Of a stretch of DNA of 64,000 nt, positions 35,900-47,809 are shown piece by piece. Numbering within the stretch: the stretch's first letter is position 1; each line of letters opens with the position of its first letter. Origin of the DNA: Gymnorhina tibicen (lineage: Eukaryota > Chordata > Aves > Passeriformes > Artamidae); contig VXAZ01006886.1 in the NCBI GenBank assembly GCA_013399875.1, positions 1,252,107 through 1,316,106 of the forward strand, written 5' to 3'. Both the position numbers and the translations under genes were made by a program. Under the pieces are notes generated by a model that did no database searches, was not told where the DNA came from, and saw nothing but the letters and a program-made list of their open reading frames with translations.

Positions 35900-38000
35900 C
35901 ATGGTAGATTTCTAGATAGTTTTATCCTCTGTATGCATACTACTGCATCTAGATTCACTGCAAGTGCGTCCTTTAAAACTGATATGTCTTTTATTTGAAA
36001 TTTGTAACATGAAGCTGCTTTACTTGCAATTGGTCATTATTCTTAATATAAATGCAAACAGAACTTCTAATATTTTAACACATCAGATCAAGAATGCTTA
36101 TGAACAGCAGTATGGATTTCCAGATGGACATAGGAATTACAGAATTATAATACTGAACACAAGAAGCTCTCGCAGCAGGGAATAATCTCTATGCATTTTC
36201 TGCAGCTGCTTTGCTAACCCATGTCTATCCACCACTTTCAAGATGACTGAAATAAGCAGATCATCTCCTTCATGGCAGTAATGACTTTAATGGCCCCACT
36301 TGCCTAAAATTTCAGAAGTTATCCAAACTTTTTAAAATGGTAATACTTCACATTTCTTTACTTTCTGTTATGTCAAAGAAGCCTAAACAGGCATTTCAGA
36401 AAGTGTCTTTACTCAACACAATGTGCCTGTCCATGGCCTGAGGTACAGATTTAGTCTGACTGGGTAACTGTGATTATCAGCTCCTGGTTTCTGCTATACA
36501 GTAATTTCTCTTGACCACACATTCCAGCCTATTAAAAGTATTGCTATCCCATAAGAACCAAAAATCATTCCCACTTTTTCAGTTCAAGGTTCATCAAGCT
36601 CACACTATCTTTAAGTTTTCCATAATGGATTGTAAAGGTAAGGCATAAACTTAACATGTTTTCCCAGTTTTGTCTGCAAACATCTGAGGGACTTTCTAAG
36701 CTGGCTACCATCTTTAATTTACTTCTTTAAAGAACTAAGGATGAACTTATTCTTCTCTTATGTTTTATGGTTTTAGTATTCATATCATTATAATTGAAGC
36801 TTTTCTGTCAATTTTCCCCTGGAGTCAGGAGAGGACCTGAGAATCAGATTAATTGTAGATGCATTCACACATCCTACCTGTAGTTTAACAACACAAGGGT
36901 CAGTCATCTGCCTCTATAGGCAATGGAAAAGGAAAAGCACTTCCAGAGACAGATTTAGCACAGTAAGTTTAGCTTCTGTAACAAGTTCTGTGGAATTATC
37001 AGTTTTAGAGTACTTGGAGAAAAGTAGGAGCAGCGCGCAAGAATCCCTTTTTGAAGAAGCAACTTTTCCATCATTCTCTGTCGCAAAAGAAAACAAGGCA
37101 ATCTTCCTTTTAAAAGAAATGTCTGATACTTTTCAAACCACTTTCATGATCGTTTCCTGATTGCATGGGTCTGACAACTCAGGCTCTCTGGATTTATCCT
37201 GCTTGCATATGATCTATCTTAGACTTTATTTTCTCTCATTCTGACTTTTCTTCTTCTTGTGAACTGATAAATTGTAACAGTGTTCAGCAACTGTCTGTAA
37301 ATAAAATTCACTGTTTTATCACTGCCCTGTAAAGTACTCTGGAGTGCAGGATTATATCCTTCCAGGGCAATGGCCTTTCTAAAGAATATTCCCAGAGTTT
37401 AAAGACACTGATTTATTGCCAGGAGAACTCTCCCTAAAACATGACACAAAGTATAACATACAAAGCACATTGTGTCAATATATTTAGGGAGACATTTTTA
37501 ACTCTGGTGGCATGTGCTGTGCCACTGCTGTGCCGAAATTTCAAGTCAAAAATTAAAGAGTCAGCTAGAAAACTTATGAAAAGTACCTTCATTTTCTAAT
37601 GAAAATGTTATGAAACAGACTCCCCAGATAGCCTCGGGAAAATACTGGTAGTAATTCGGACTCTTCTTGTGAAACACGAACTTCCAAAAAATTTTAGTGT
37701 TTCAAAGACGTCTTTTTTTCTTTCTTCTTCTCGAAAACACTCTGCATATACAGAAAAGACATGAGAATACCCTATTGGGAAGCCTACCCTGTCAAACCCT
37801 CTTCACCTGTACAATAGCTCCTTGACATGAATTACCTGACACCTCATACAACTGCAAAAAATTATGGAATTTTAGTCACTGGGGAAAAAAAAAATCATTT
37901 AATCTTAAACTGGAAAGAAGAGAAGGCAACAAAAGAAATTATTATTAACAATTTTTCTGATAGGTCACGAGTAAAGTAGCAAGTGTAGAGAGAAGGTTCA
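35900..38000. other. Noncoding DNA; small CpG-bearing patch at 37635-37735
   Basis: AT-rich throughout. CpGs cluster modestly at 37635-37735 (CCTCGGG, ATTCGGAC, ACACGAAC, AGACGTC, CTCGAAAAC), unlike the neighbouring kilobase. No open frame of note crosses the patch. No repeat was recognised between 35900 and 37960. Confidence 0.6.
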
Positions 38001-38009
38001 CATCCAGCT

Positions 38010-38155
38010 TTGGGGTGCCAGCACAGGACCCACAGCCAGGGTGGATGAGGCTCTGAGCAACCTGGTCACAGGGAGGTGTCTCTGCCCATGGCAGGGGAGC
38101 TGGAACTCGATGAACTTTAAAATCCCTTCCAACCAAATCCATTCTATGATTTTGT
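38010..38155 (+). mobile_element. CR1 LINE 3' end, short copy
   Basis: The CR1 3' end is recognisable from 'GATGAGGCTCTGAGCAACCT' through 'CTCTGCCCATGGCAGGGGAG' and 'AAAATCCCTTCCAACCAAAT' to the tail ATTCTATGATTTT. CR1 copies are usually 5'-truncated, and this one keeps only about 145 bases. The left edge is uncertain because the preceding bases (from about 37965) are too diverged. It is a dead copy with no reverse-transcriptase sequence. Confidence 0.8.
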
Positions 38156-38169
38156 CTTTCTTCCAATTA

Positions 38170-41100
38170 TGTCCTATGAAGTTCCAGAGAAGATAATGAG
38201 TCTTCTCTGCACACAGGTCTTGTCACAACAGCTTTTTGGGCCAAAGGCAGTGGTGGGCACATGAAGGGTGAGAGCAATCTGCCCCAAGAACAATGCTAGA
38301 CACAGACAGAAGAATCACCAACTCCTGGAAAAGAGTTTTTGTTTCTTTCACTGTCCTGTCACAGTTTTTTGTTTGTTTTTTTTTCAACCCGGGCAGCAAG
38401 GATTTCACACCAACAGTGAAACATATCCTGCTTTTCTGAAGTATGTACCCCATCAGTCTACCTACAAATACAAAATGCCATTCCCAACAGTCCTGACAGG
38501 TCATACGTACATCTCAATTCTAATATTCTCACATTCCCATTTGACTAATTTTCTGTTCATTGAGAAACGTATTCCATGCTCATGAGTAGACAGCATAAAA
38601 CAGACTCTTCTCATGCTATTGTGAACCTGGAGTAGCTGAAATGTATTTACAGTAGATAGTCCAGATTTATTCTCTAGTCAGCATGGCTGCATTGCTCTAG
38701 AATTAAGCCAGAAGGAGAAGAAAAAACACCTATGCTACAAAGGTACAATCTTTCACCCATGTGTTGTAGAAATGAGACCAAAACGGGTATTCCTGAGACA
38801 CATTCCATACTCAGCTGGATTCCCAACTTGATCCCTGAAGTTAGATCTCCTTAAAACCACCAGCTTATTATGACTCCCATATTAAGCAATTCAGCACTGT
38901 TTTCATACACAATGGGATATCTCCCTTCCCCTATTTCACTAGATCCTTTGTTGAGAAAAGGGTGCAGAATGAACTTCAACACCAAACCCTTTAAACTCCC
39001 AGCACTTTGACATGAGATTGGCAGTAAACAGAGAAAAGAAGTGGCTAAGAGATTAATTTCTCAGCTATTTAACTGCCAAATACTTGGTATCCCAGGGTTA
39101 ACTTCATACTACTGACAGGCTCCTTTTTCTCCAAAACTGCTGCCCTGTGGAATATTTCTGTGTCATAAAATATGAATGCAGGTAAAACCTTTGCTGCCAA
39201 ACATTTGTGGGGAAAATGGTAGTAGAACTGTAACACTGAGCTCTCTGATTTTAACTCCCTGATTTTCATCTCTTCACCTTTGCTGTCAGACCTTGTCCTG
39301 TAGCTGTAAGCCACCCTGCTTTCTGAAATTTGATCCACTAAATCCCTAACACTCTCACATTCTGAGTAAAGAAAGTGGAACAGAAGAGGACTAACTGCTA
39401 ACTACAGTTATTTTTCTGGTACATAGTGCCACTCCTAACAAGAAGCCAGAAAGTGATGTTTTACTAGACCTCCGTACATATGCCATTCTGAGACCAGTGA
39501 AAGCAGACACAGCTGACACAGGGCCCCTACAGCTACATAGAAGTCCTACAACTTCTTTGATCTGTACACAAAATTCACTTCAAATACCAATAGATTTGCT
39601 TGTCTCAGTTACCATCAGCAAATGCCTTAGGAATAGCTTATGGACCACTGTGGTCATAAACCAGATACTGAAAATCACTTTTCTGAAATCACATGTCATT
39701 TTTCTGTGTTACTAGGAACCTTACAACTAGTTTCTCCAGTAGCTAAATTATTTCCTGTATTGAACTCTAGTGCCCAGTTTCTGGCCCAGAAAACAGCAAA
39801 AAAATATGTTCAGTGTTGCAAAGAGACAGCCAATCAGTCCTGCAACTGCAAACAATTTCCTTTCTATTAATAGAAAAAGGATGATCAGTGAGTTCCTCTA
39901 GTTGTCACTCATGGAGGGAGATGTGTAAACATGTAGACAAGGTATGAAGAAAGTTTCGTCCCATCTCTGCCACAAGTGAGATCTTGGAAAACAGAAGACC
40001 ATTGAGAAACATTTCTAGTTTGTGGGGGGGCTCTGTTTCTTAAAGATAGGTTTCTCACTCATTTACTTGACATTGCATTCACCTAAACTAATTTACAGTG
40101 TCTCTTTCTTTTGTACCCTTAATTACACATAATATATGTACATGGGGAACGTTCAACAAATGTAGGAGGTTTCTTTTCTTTGACCTCACAGAAAGCAGCA
40201 TCCTCACTGTGCTGAGGATAGAAAAGAGTAAATCAAACCCAAATAAACTCTTTATGAAATAGGAAATGACTGTGGTACATGGAGAATCCAGTAAAAGAGA
40301 AAACATGAACAGCAATTTTTTCTTAAAATCTTCACTTAAGTGAAATACTATAATATTTAAATATTGAACATAAGTTAAATGACAGAATCCTGCTCTACAG
40401 CTAGGAGGGCTGAAACCATTCCATGTCAAAACTATTCAGCTTCAACAAGTTCTTTAAAAATCCCAGTTCTAACTGTAAAAATGAGATTTTATAACACTTA
40501 AGAGTATCAATGTATTTTAATGATTAACAGAACATGTTTTTCCTTTCCCTCCATAATTTTCCTGTGTTCACTTCTTTAAGTATGTGTGTCAAACATTCAG
40601 CTTGTCAGATTATATGATAATAAATGGCATACAATAACTGCACAGCACTCAAATTTCATCAAAACTTGGCCAGCACAACTAAAAACATCTAAACAAAGAG
40701 AACATCAAGGGACAGATCATAAGCAGAAGCTACTTGGGATAACCTTTGAAAACAATAATGCACTACTAATTTATACCAGCTGTGAATCCACAGGGAAGGA
40801 GCCATAGTGGTGGGAATTAAAATATATAGACAAGCAACAAAACTGATGCAAGGTTTTGTGTATCCTCATGGAATCTTTCAGAAAATATGAGAAGGTGCTG
40901 AGCTTCCTGTCTATGTTTTCTCAGATTCAGTGCCCAGGAGAGATCACATATAAATACTTCAGTGTACAATTGTTACTGGCACAAATACAGTTTTTTTGAC
41001 TGTGCTGGGGCTTTATTAGTAAAATGTGAAGTATTGAAGCCAACACGATATGAGAATACAGAAAACACACAGATTTTTTCTTTTTTGTGTTTATACCAAT

Positions 41101-43825
41101 AGTGAAATGGTAAAAGTACTCTTGAGCTGCTTTTGCCAAAGGTACTTTCAGAAGCCAGTGCAATTCAGCAGTTTATCTGAGCTGCCTCCTGAAAATGTAA
41201 CACAATAAGTGCATGTGAAAGTTTTCTGTATTTAAGTTTATAAAATTCAAATTTGTATTTGTGTGGCTCTCCCAGGGACTGTGTTTCCAGTTATTTGGTT
41301 TGTCTGTGTCCTTTAGCAATAATCAACAGTTCTTGGATGCATTTCCCAGCACGTTCTACAGGCTTTCCTTTCAGCAGGGAGGTGGCTACACCAGCTCATT
41401 GTGATAAAGAAGCCCTTCTTCCCTCCTCATGAACTGCTCTACATGGTGCTTATTTCCACTGGGCATCTCCTGAAGTTTTATTTCCATCAGTGTTATTGAG
41501 AAGAGCACAAACAGTGCTATTGTCTCTATTTATACTCTATTACAATCCTCCTTGGCATTGAAGGGGCCAACCATCTTACTGAAAGCTAATGGCACTTGAG
41601 AGTCCAATTCCTGAAAGCTAGATCTACGAAAGCACCAGGGCACAGAAAAAAAAAAAATCTGTATAAGAAACTAAACAAATATTTTTGTGCTCTTCTAGAT
41701 CAAAAAATGCAAAAAATAAAATATTTGAATGAGAATAACAAAGCTTCCCAAGCCTCCTTCCACAGCAATAGTTATCCTTCTGTTTCCTTCTCAAACCCAC
41801 TTCTCTTTAAATTTGCAAAATTCACACCAGGATAAATGCTATCTTCTTTCAAAATTACAGGTGTAGCAAGCATCTGTCTTAATCTGTCTTTACTTTTGAC
41901 TTCTACTGTAATTATAACTAGACTAACAGAGCAGAGCATAACAAACAAACCATTACAAAGTGGTTTCCCTCTAACTTAGAAAGTACTAATATAAACTGCT
42001 GTTCAACACAGGAATTTTTTGCCTAATGACTACTTTGCCTCTGCTTTCTTTGTAAAATTGCAGGGTTTATAATTAGTTATCAGATAAACATGATAAATAT
42101 GTTCAAAAAATAAAGGAAGAACCCATAATACTGGAATTTATAAGTGATAGACAATGGACTTTATCCCAAAGTTCTCATTTCTCTGGATTTAAAGCTTGTA
42201 AAAACGTGTGGGTTTCTCAATTTTCCATTGCATATTTCTTAGTTAGAATTGTCTCAGGTGTTTTCAGATTGAATTAACTGGAAAGAAAAGATATACAGTA
42301 GATGAAAGGGACTGAAATCAAACCCACCAGAGACCTTTATGTTGTGAGCACAGAGCAATCACTCACAAATTCCACTAAAGACACTGAACACTTCAGCCAC
42401 GCAAACCCAACCAAGCAGAAGAGATCAGCTCTAGTTTTCTCTGCCAGCATTCCCACTGTATGAGATACCCAGCAAATATGAAGAGCTCAGCAGTCCAACT
42501 GGACAATGGAGCAGCAGCTGTCAGACCCTTTTCACAGTTTCTGGAAGACAAAGTGACTCGTGGCTGGCTCCAGCCAGCAGGAAAACACTGGATTAGAGGC
42601 CATCTCTGACCAAGATGAATACCAGCCCCTGGCATTTGCTCTGGTCCGGCTCTGACACTTGTAATTAAACTAATTTGTTCACAGTAAGCATCCAGCCCTG
42701 CACCAGTGAACAAGTAGGAGACACAATCAGATGCCTTCTGTTTTCACATGACAGGACTCAGGTGAGATAGTCCTGTCTAATGACAGAACACAAGTTTAGT
42801 TGCTTTTCCCCCCTTTCTTGTGAAAGACATTCCCCTTTTTTCTAAGCCATCCTAGGTAAAAAAATCTCCAATTTAAAGGCCTATTTCACTCTTTCTGCAG
42901 AGCATCTTCTCAGGAAGGAGAAAAACATGAGACTACAGGCAAAAGTAGTTTCAGTAAGTGAGGATAACTTTAATAAATGAAAACCAGTGTTCACTTAGAA
43001 CTCCAAGTGAACCAAGTACCAAGATGGAGATGTTCAAAACCAGTTGAATGAAAAAAATGAATCCATTAGAAAGGGCCCCCAGTGGCATTCCAGGATAATT
43101 TTTTTCAGATCCTACAAGCTAACAATTATTTGTCGGGGACCATAACATGCAAATCTGTTCACTGCATTTTATCAGGACAGTCTTAGCAAAGAGGTGGATT
43201 GCAAGCAAAATTTGTTGCCTATATCACAAAGCACAGAAGTCAAATAATACAAAGAAGTTTCCAATAATTTTTAAAAATAAATATATATATAAACACACAT
43301 GGATATGAAAGCTGGGAATCTTGGACAGATTGAAGAAAGAACTATAGTTATCCCATAAGTCATTCAGCAATGTCAAGATCAGTCATTCCTGCTGTCAGCT
43401 TTGACAAAACTCACGCTACAGGTTAAGATCAGGCAATTTATCAAAGAAGTGCCCATCAGACAATCACAATGATGGGGTCAGAAATTTCTCTGCAAACCAT
43501 CATTATCACTTAGGGTATCAGTCAGCAATCTGAATACTATCTAAAGTATCAGACACCCTGATAACATGGTATAGCAGGGCCTTCAACCAGCAAACCATGG
43601 TGATAGCTTTGAGTCATCAACTATTTAATATTTCCTTCTGGTCTCCAAATATTTATGTACCTTTTCACTCCCAAGCACTCAGAAGAACCATTGATAATAG
43701 CAGACAGACCGCATCATTTATGCAAATTTGTTACAACAACACAGAAAATGGAAATAGGAGCTAAAATAATCAGGATCAACATTTATATGCACAGTTAGGA
43801 ACAAATTGTGGAATGAATGTTTAAT
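38170..43825. other. Noncoding DNA, nothing recognised
   Basis: The longest frames (105 codons at 38268-38585 +, 113 codons at 40429-40088 -, 106 codons at 42713-42393 -) show no domains. The region is uniformly AT-rich with a short G run near 40023-40029. A MIR-like phrase near 39965-40000 was too weak to call. This 5.6-kb span is the longest with no repeat I can support beyond a tiny AT microsatellite. Confidence 0.65.
43280..43290. repeat. Short AT dinucleotide run
   Basis: ATATATATAT at 43281-43290 sits within A/T-rich flanks. It is too short to be very mutable. Confidence 0.85.
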
Positions 43826-43829
43826 CCCA

Positions 43830-44160
43830 TGTTCTTCCATTGTGGCGTTAATCGGTGAATTGATGGCAGTTAAGAAATTGCTTCTGCCCATCACTCACTG
43901 CTGCTGCTTTTGAAGCAAGAATTGAACTTTTCCTTTCCTGGCAACACTTGTAGACCCTGTCATGCCAGTAATTGCTCCTACTGTTTGCTTAGACATTTGA
44001 CACGGCAATTCCTGCTGTTGACCAGACACAAAGAGATTTGAATTTAATTACCAGAGTGGGTGCAGGTAAAAACTACCCTGTTTCTTGATGTAAAAGCTGC
44101 TGTGTCACCATAGTCAGATTGCTTCAAGCAACAGGAATTCATAGCACTTTACCTAAAGAT
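43830..44160. promoter_or_regulatory. Candidate conserved noncoding element
   Basis: The block keeps scattered CpGs (GGCGTTAATCGG, ACACGGC) in AT-rich DNA. It carries GTTAATCGGTGAATTGATGG near 43850 (homeodomain-like TTAATC and ATTGAT) and TAATTA at 44045-44050. It has no open frame of 60 codons and no repeat signature. The call rests on composition and motifs only. Confidence 0.2.
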
Positions 44161-44416
44161 AATTGAGAATGTCACAGAACACTGGAAAAAGTCTTCACTT
44201 GAGAGACCACAGACACAGCTTGGAGTAAAAGAGTGGGAACAACATTTAGAGACAGACTACATAAGGAATTCAAGCACACGCACTTCATCCTTTGGTTGGA
44301 AATAGATATTAAATATATTTTTAAAGGAACTAATGCAATCAAGTTGACCTGCCCAATTTTTTGTACAAAAATTTCTCATAGTAGTTAAAGAAGGTAAATA
44401 CAATTTTCTTCCTTTT

Positions 44417-44525
44417 TACAGATGGAGAAATGGCAGGCTGTGTCACTTGCCAAATAACACACAAGGTCTTAGGAGAGCCTGGAAGAAAAATGAGTGGGAC
44501 TTTCTGGTCTCCTTCAAATTAATAG
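44417..44525 (-). repeat. MIR-like SINE fragment, antisense
   Basis: 'TTTTTACAGATGGAGAAATG' is followed by 'GGCTGTGTCACTTGCCAAAT', 'CACACAAGGTC', 'GGAGAGCCTGGAAG' and 'GGACTTTCTGGTCTCC'. This is the antisense MIR order ('ttttacagatgaggaaactgagg...cttgcccaaggtcacac...cagagccaggattagaacccaggtctcc'). The element is short and diverged. The sequence immediately right of it ('TTCAAATTAATAGGAATCTC') may be a scrap of the palindromic relic family. Confidence 0.55.
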
Positions 44526-44529
44526 GAAT

Positions 44530-47175
44530 CTCATGGACTTAAACGTGTCCAGCCTTTCCCTGAGAACATATGAATCTTATATTCAGGGCACTATGATGTT
44601 GTAACATTACACAAAATAATCTTCCGGTGAGCTGCTAGCTTTATGTAACCAGCCATGCAAAGAAAGAAGATTAAAAAATGAATTAATGCTCAAGTTTTAA
44701 TCATACCAGCAGTTGCTACTGTCACATAACAGCAGCAGCACAAAGGGTGAGAGGGGGCACAGCTGTAACTGGCAAACAAAAGGCAAAAACTATCTTTCTC
44801 ATTCATAAGTAGATTAGTGAAAAATAAACCACTTAAACACTCAAAGCCTGCTTTATGAACTCGGGCATTTATTTACATAAATGCTAGATGGCTGCTGGTA
44901 TGAATTCTTTTCATCTTGGTTATTTAAATGTGAGGATCTCTAGCATGAAGGACAAAAACACCAGGACAAAACACCGTGAGGCTCTGCTTTTAAACCCATA
45001 CACAACTTACTGATTGGGAATTCACTAAATGCTTAGGTGAATCTGACAAAACTGAAGTTGTAAGAGAGAAGGACCAAAGAGTTCAGCGTCACGCACTATT
45101 GATGGTCCTTGTGACACAAAAACCTGACAGTAAAACACGGCTTCAGTCTGTCCAATAAGACTATGGAATCTGAGGTATTCTATAAAGGAAAAAGACTATT
45201 CATTCAACAGAAGTAACTTCAATTTTATAGTCAGTTTAAAATAGAATATGACCAGCCTTAATACTGGTCACAGTGAAAAATACAGATCTTAATTGAAGTG
45301 TTTTAGAACTGCCTTGTACACACAGAAAAGATTGTAATTTGACCACTTTAAATATTTCCTTCAGTAGAAACACAACCAAGGACCTTCCTTTCAGAGCATG
45401 TCAGGAATGATCTGAAACTGCAGGTTAGTGTTTCTGAGGATGGGAAACAGAGCTATAGTACATTCCTTACTGACTTGTGAGGAAAGGGGGGAAATGAGAA
45501 ATAGATTCTAACTAGGAAGGAAAATTGGCTTTATTTCTGCAGGTGATGCCAAAGAAAGGAATAAAAAAATACTTTATCAATATTTTCACCAGAGAAGAGA
45601 ACTATTTCTTTCCATCGAATGAAAGTGATGACAAGCTGTCTCACAGAAGGGGTTTGGGCAATCATATTCACACTGAGCAACAGCAAAGAGCCTGGGAGGC
45701 CTGGGGAAATTAAAAGGCAACAATCCCAGTCCCACCCAATACACACACACTTGCCTGAGTCTCTTTCAACTCTCTCACAGTTTTGCCCTGTGTAATCAGT
45801 GCCCAGGCACAGCCACTCCAGCCCCAGGGGAGGAAAGAATGGGAGGTGAAACTCTCTTCTGGGAGTTGAAAAAAAACTCTTGGTGGCTGCACATGCCTCA
45901 GCCTCTAGATCAGACTAAATATCCTACAGTGTCCTGTCCTGCTCCCTCGAGTGAGACGTGACACAGCTGTAAAGAACAAGGAAACCAGACTCCAGGACAG
46001 GGAGGTGAGAGCATTTTAATGTTATTTCCAACCCCTTGATTTCAGTTTCTATTCCAAAGATTTTTGCTAGAAAAGAAAGTCCCTGCCAAAGCCACTTCCG
46101 GTGAAAGTTTCAACCATTTATGAGAGTCCAGTAGAGCAAATTCTGCACAATTCTTTCCTGTTCTTCCAAAGCCACAGGAATTCACTTTTATAACTTTGGA
46201 AGCAACGCATTTATAAGGTTATGAATTGGGATTTCTGGCCCATCATATTATCATGTAGATCTTCTCCGTAATCCAGCCATGGCAGGTATAGAATGCCCTT
46301 CATGTCTTATATAGCAACAATGGACAGGAATATGAATCTTTCTTTACTGGAAACTAATTTGGGAGTTAATTTTCTCACAACTTTCCCTCACACATGCACA
46401 ATGCAACGTGGGAGCAAATCACGCAAAGTCAGAATTTGGCCCTCTGCATTCAGAAACTGAAAAACTGTTAACAACTTTCACAAATCTAGATTACCTGTAA
46501 ATGAGAATGATTTTTTCAGGAATTTGTGATGATTCTCATTAGAGGTAAAAGTACAAGGATCAAGAGCAGATGTCATCCTTGCGCAGGAATTAAAATGAAT
46601 GATCACGCATAACAAAAATTAATTCATTATTTTTTTGAGCTTGACTGATATGAACACATGGTGATCACTGTTACAATGAACTGAACCCAAACTCAAAGTC
46701 TGGGACAACTTAGTGATGGAAGGAGTACAGATACTGCACTAACAAATGGGAAATCACACAATAGGTTGCTTATCTACAAGAAGACTGTGGAGGAAACAAA
46801 ACTTTACATGCTCTATTTTTTAAATACCCAGTTTTTATCCAACAAACCCCACTATGCCACTGACTGCCCAATGATTTTTTATTTTTTGTACCCACACTCT
46901 ATGATTCTTTAGAGATGACAAGGGAAACATTAAATTAATGATAAATTTCAGTAATCAGGCGAAATAAAAAAAAACCCAACAAATTTAGAGTCATTAGTGT
47001 TAGTTTTTTCCAAATCAGTGTTTCATGTTGTTTAAAGACACTTCAGAGAAATAATTAAATTCTCAGTACTTCTCTGTGAGGAAATGAAGTCTTCAAAAAA
47101 TAGACATTAAATCATTACCCATGTTTAACAAATATAATAAATCAACTTAATTAAACATTAGGCATAACATTCCCA
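44530..47175. other. Noncoding DNA, nothing recognised
   Basis: Frames of 62-71 codons near 45525-45892 lie on both strands and show no domain. A short AC run (ATACACACACAC) lies near 45740-45751. The stretch at 44860-44940 has a long AT-rich run without stops of interest. No mobile-element ends were recognised. Confidence 0.65.
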
Positions 47176-47179
47176 CATA

Positions 47180-47800
47180 TTTAAGCCCCAATCCACGTAA
47201 TATCCATTGCCTTGGTGCAGCAGACTGGGTCTGCCACCGACACTGGAAATATTCTCCTGTATTTAGTGACCGAGACTAGGAGGTATTTGTTAAGTCAAAC
47301 TCTACTGTTAATTTCATGCCAGAAACATATTTTCAACAATATACGGGTTCTGCCAAGATTAATTGTTATCGAAGATGAGAAGTCAGAGTAAAGGAGACTT
47401 AAAAGAAACAGAATTTGTCCTTGAGATGGGGAAGGATTCCAGAGGTGCTCTGATTTTTCATTCGCGGCACTCCCTTTTCCAGAGGCCAACTGCAGCCTGA
47501 TCAAAGGCACACAGAGGCTCCCACGATCTCATTCAGTCTTTTTAAATCACGGTTCAGACAAGCACCTATTAATACACAGTTAAAAAAAAAAAAAAAAAAA
47601 AAAGGAGCAGTCACCTCCTTTTCACTTAATTAGGTCATGATTATTCAGCTTCACACAAGAAAAATCTTATTGCGGCAAAGAGAGTTTTCTATTAACCTCC
47701 TCCATTCCTTCCTAGCAGTGCATTCAAGTTGTATGTAAATTGATTGCATTCCTCAATGTCACAAGCTATTACAGAGACAGGAAAGCAGGCAGGATTAAAA
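47180..47800. promoter_or_regulatory. Candidate regulatory block with CpG-bearing patches
   Basis: The left part keeps CpGs (CCACGTAA, CACCGACAC, GACCGAGAC, ATACGGG, TATCGAAG, TTCGCGGCAC) in an otherwise CpG-poor window. The right part has TTAATTAG (47626-47633), two TEAD-type CATTCC sites (47703-47708 and 47747-47752) and an octamer-like ATGTAAAT (47733-47740). GCAGAC-TGG-GTCTGC near 47221-47235 is a small hairpin. A poly-A run splits the block. Conservation is unknown and the limits are approximate. Confidence 0.3.
47582..47622. repeat. A22 run joined to an 8-bp hairpin
   Basis: Twenty-two A run from 47582 to 47603. The last four A plus GGAG (AAAAGGAG, 47600-47607) pair exactly with CTCCTTTT (47615-47622) over a 7-base loop. 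No gene or SINE body ends in this A tract in the plus direction, so it is not obviously a retroposed tail. The run is long enough to vary in length between individuals. Confidence 0.85.
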
Positions 47801-47809
47801 GAGGTCTGT

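Noticed and set aside
39955..40010. A MIR fragment ('CATCTCTGCCACAAGTGAGAT')
   Set aside because: The similarity is limited to one short word and falls apart on both sides.
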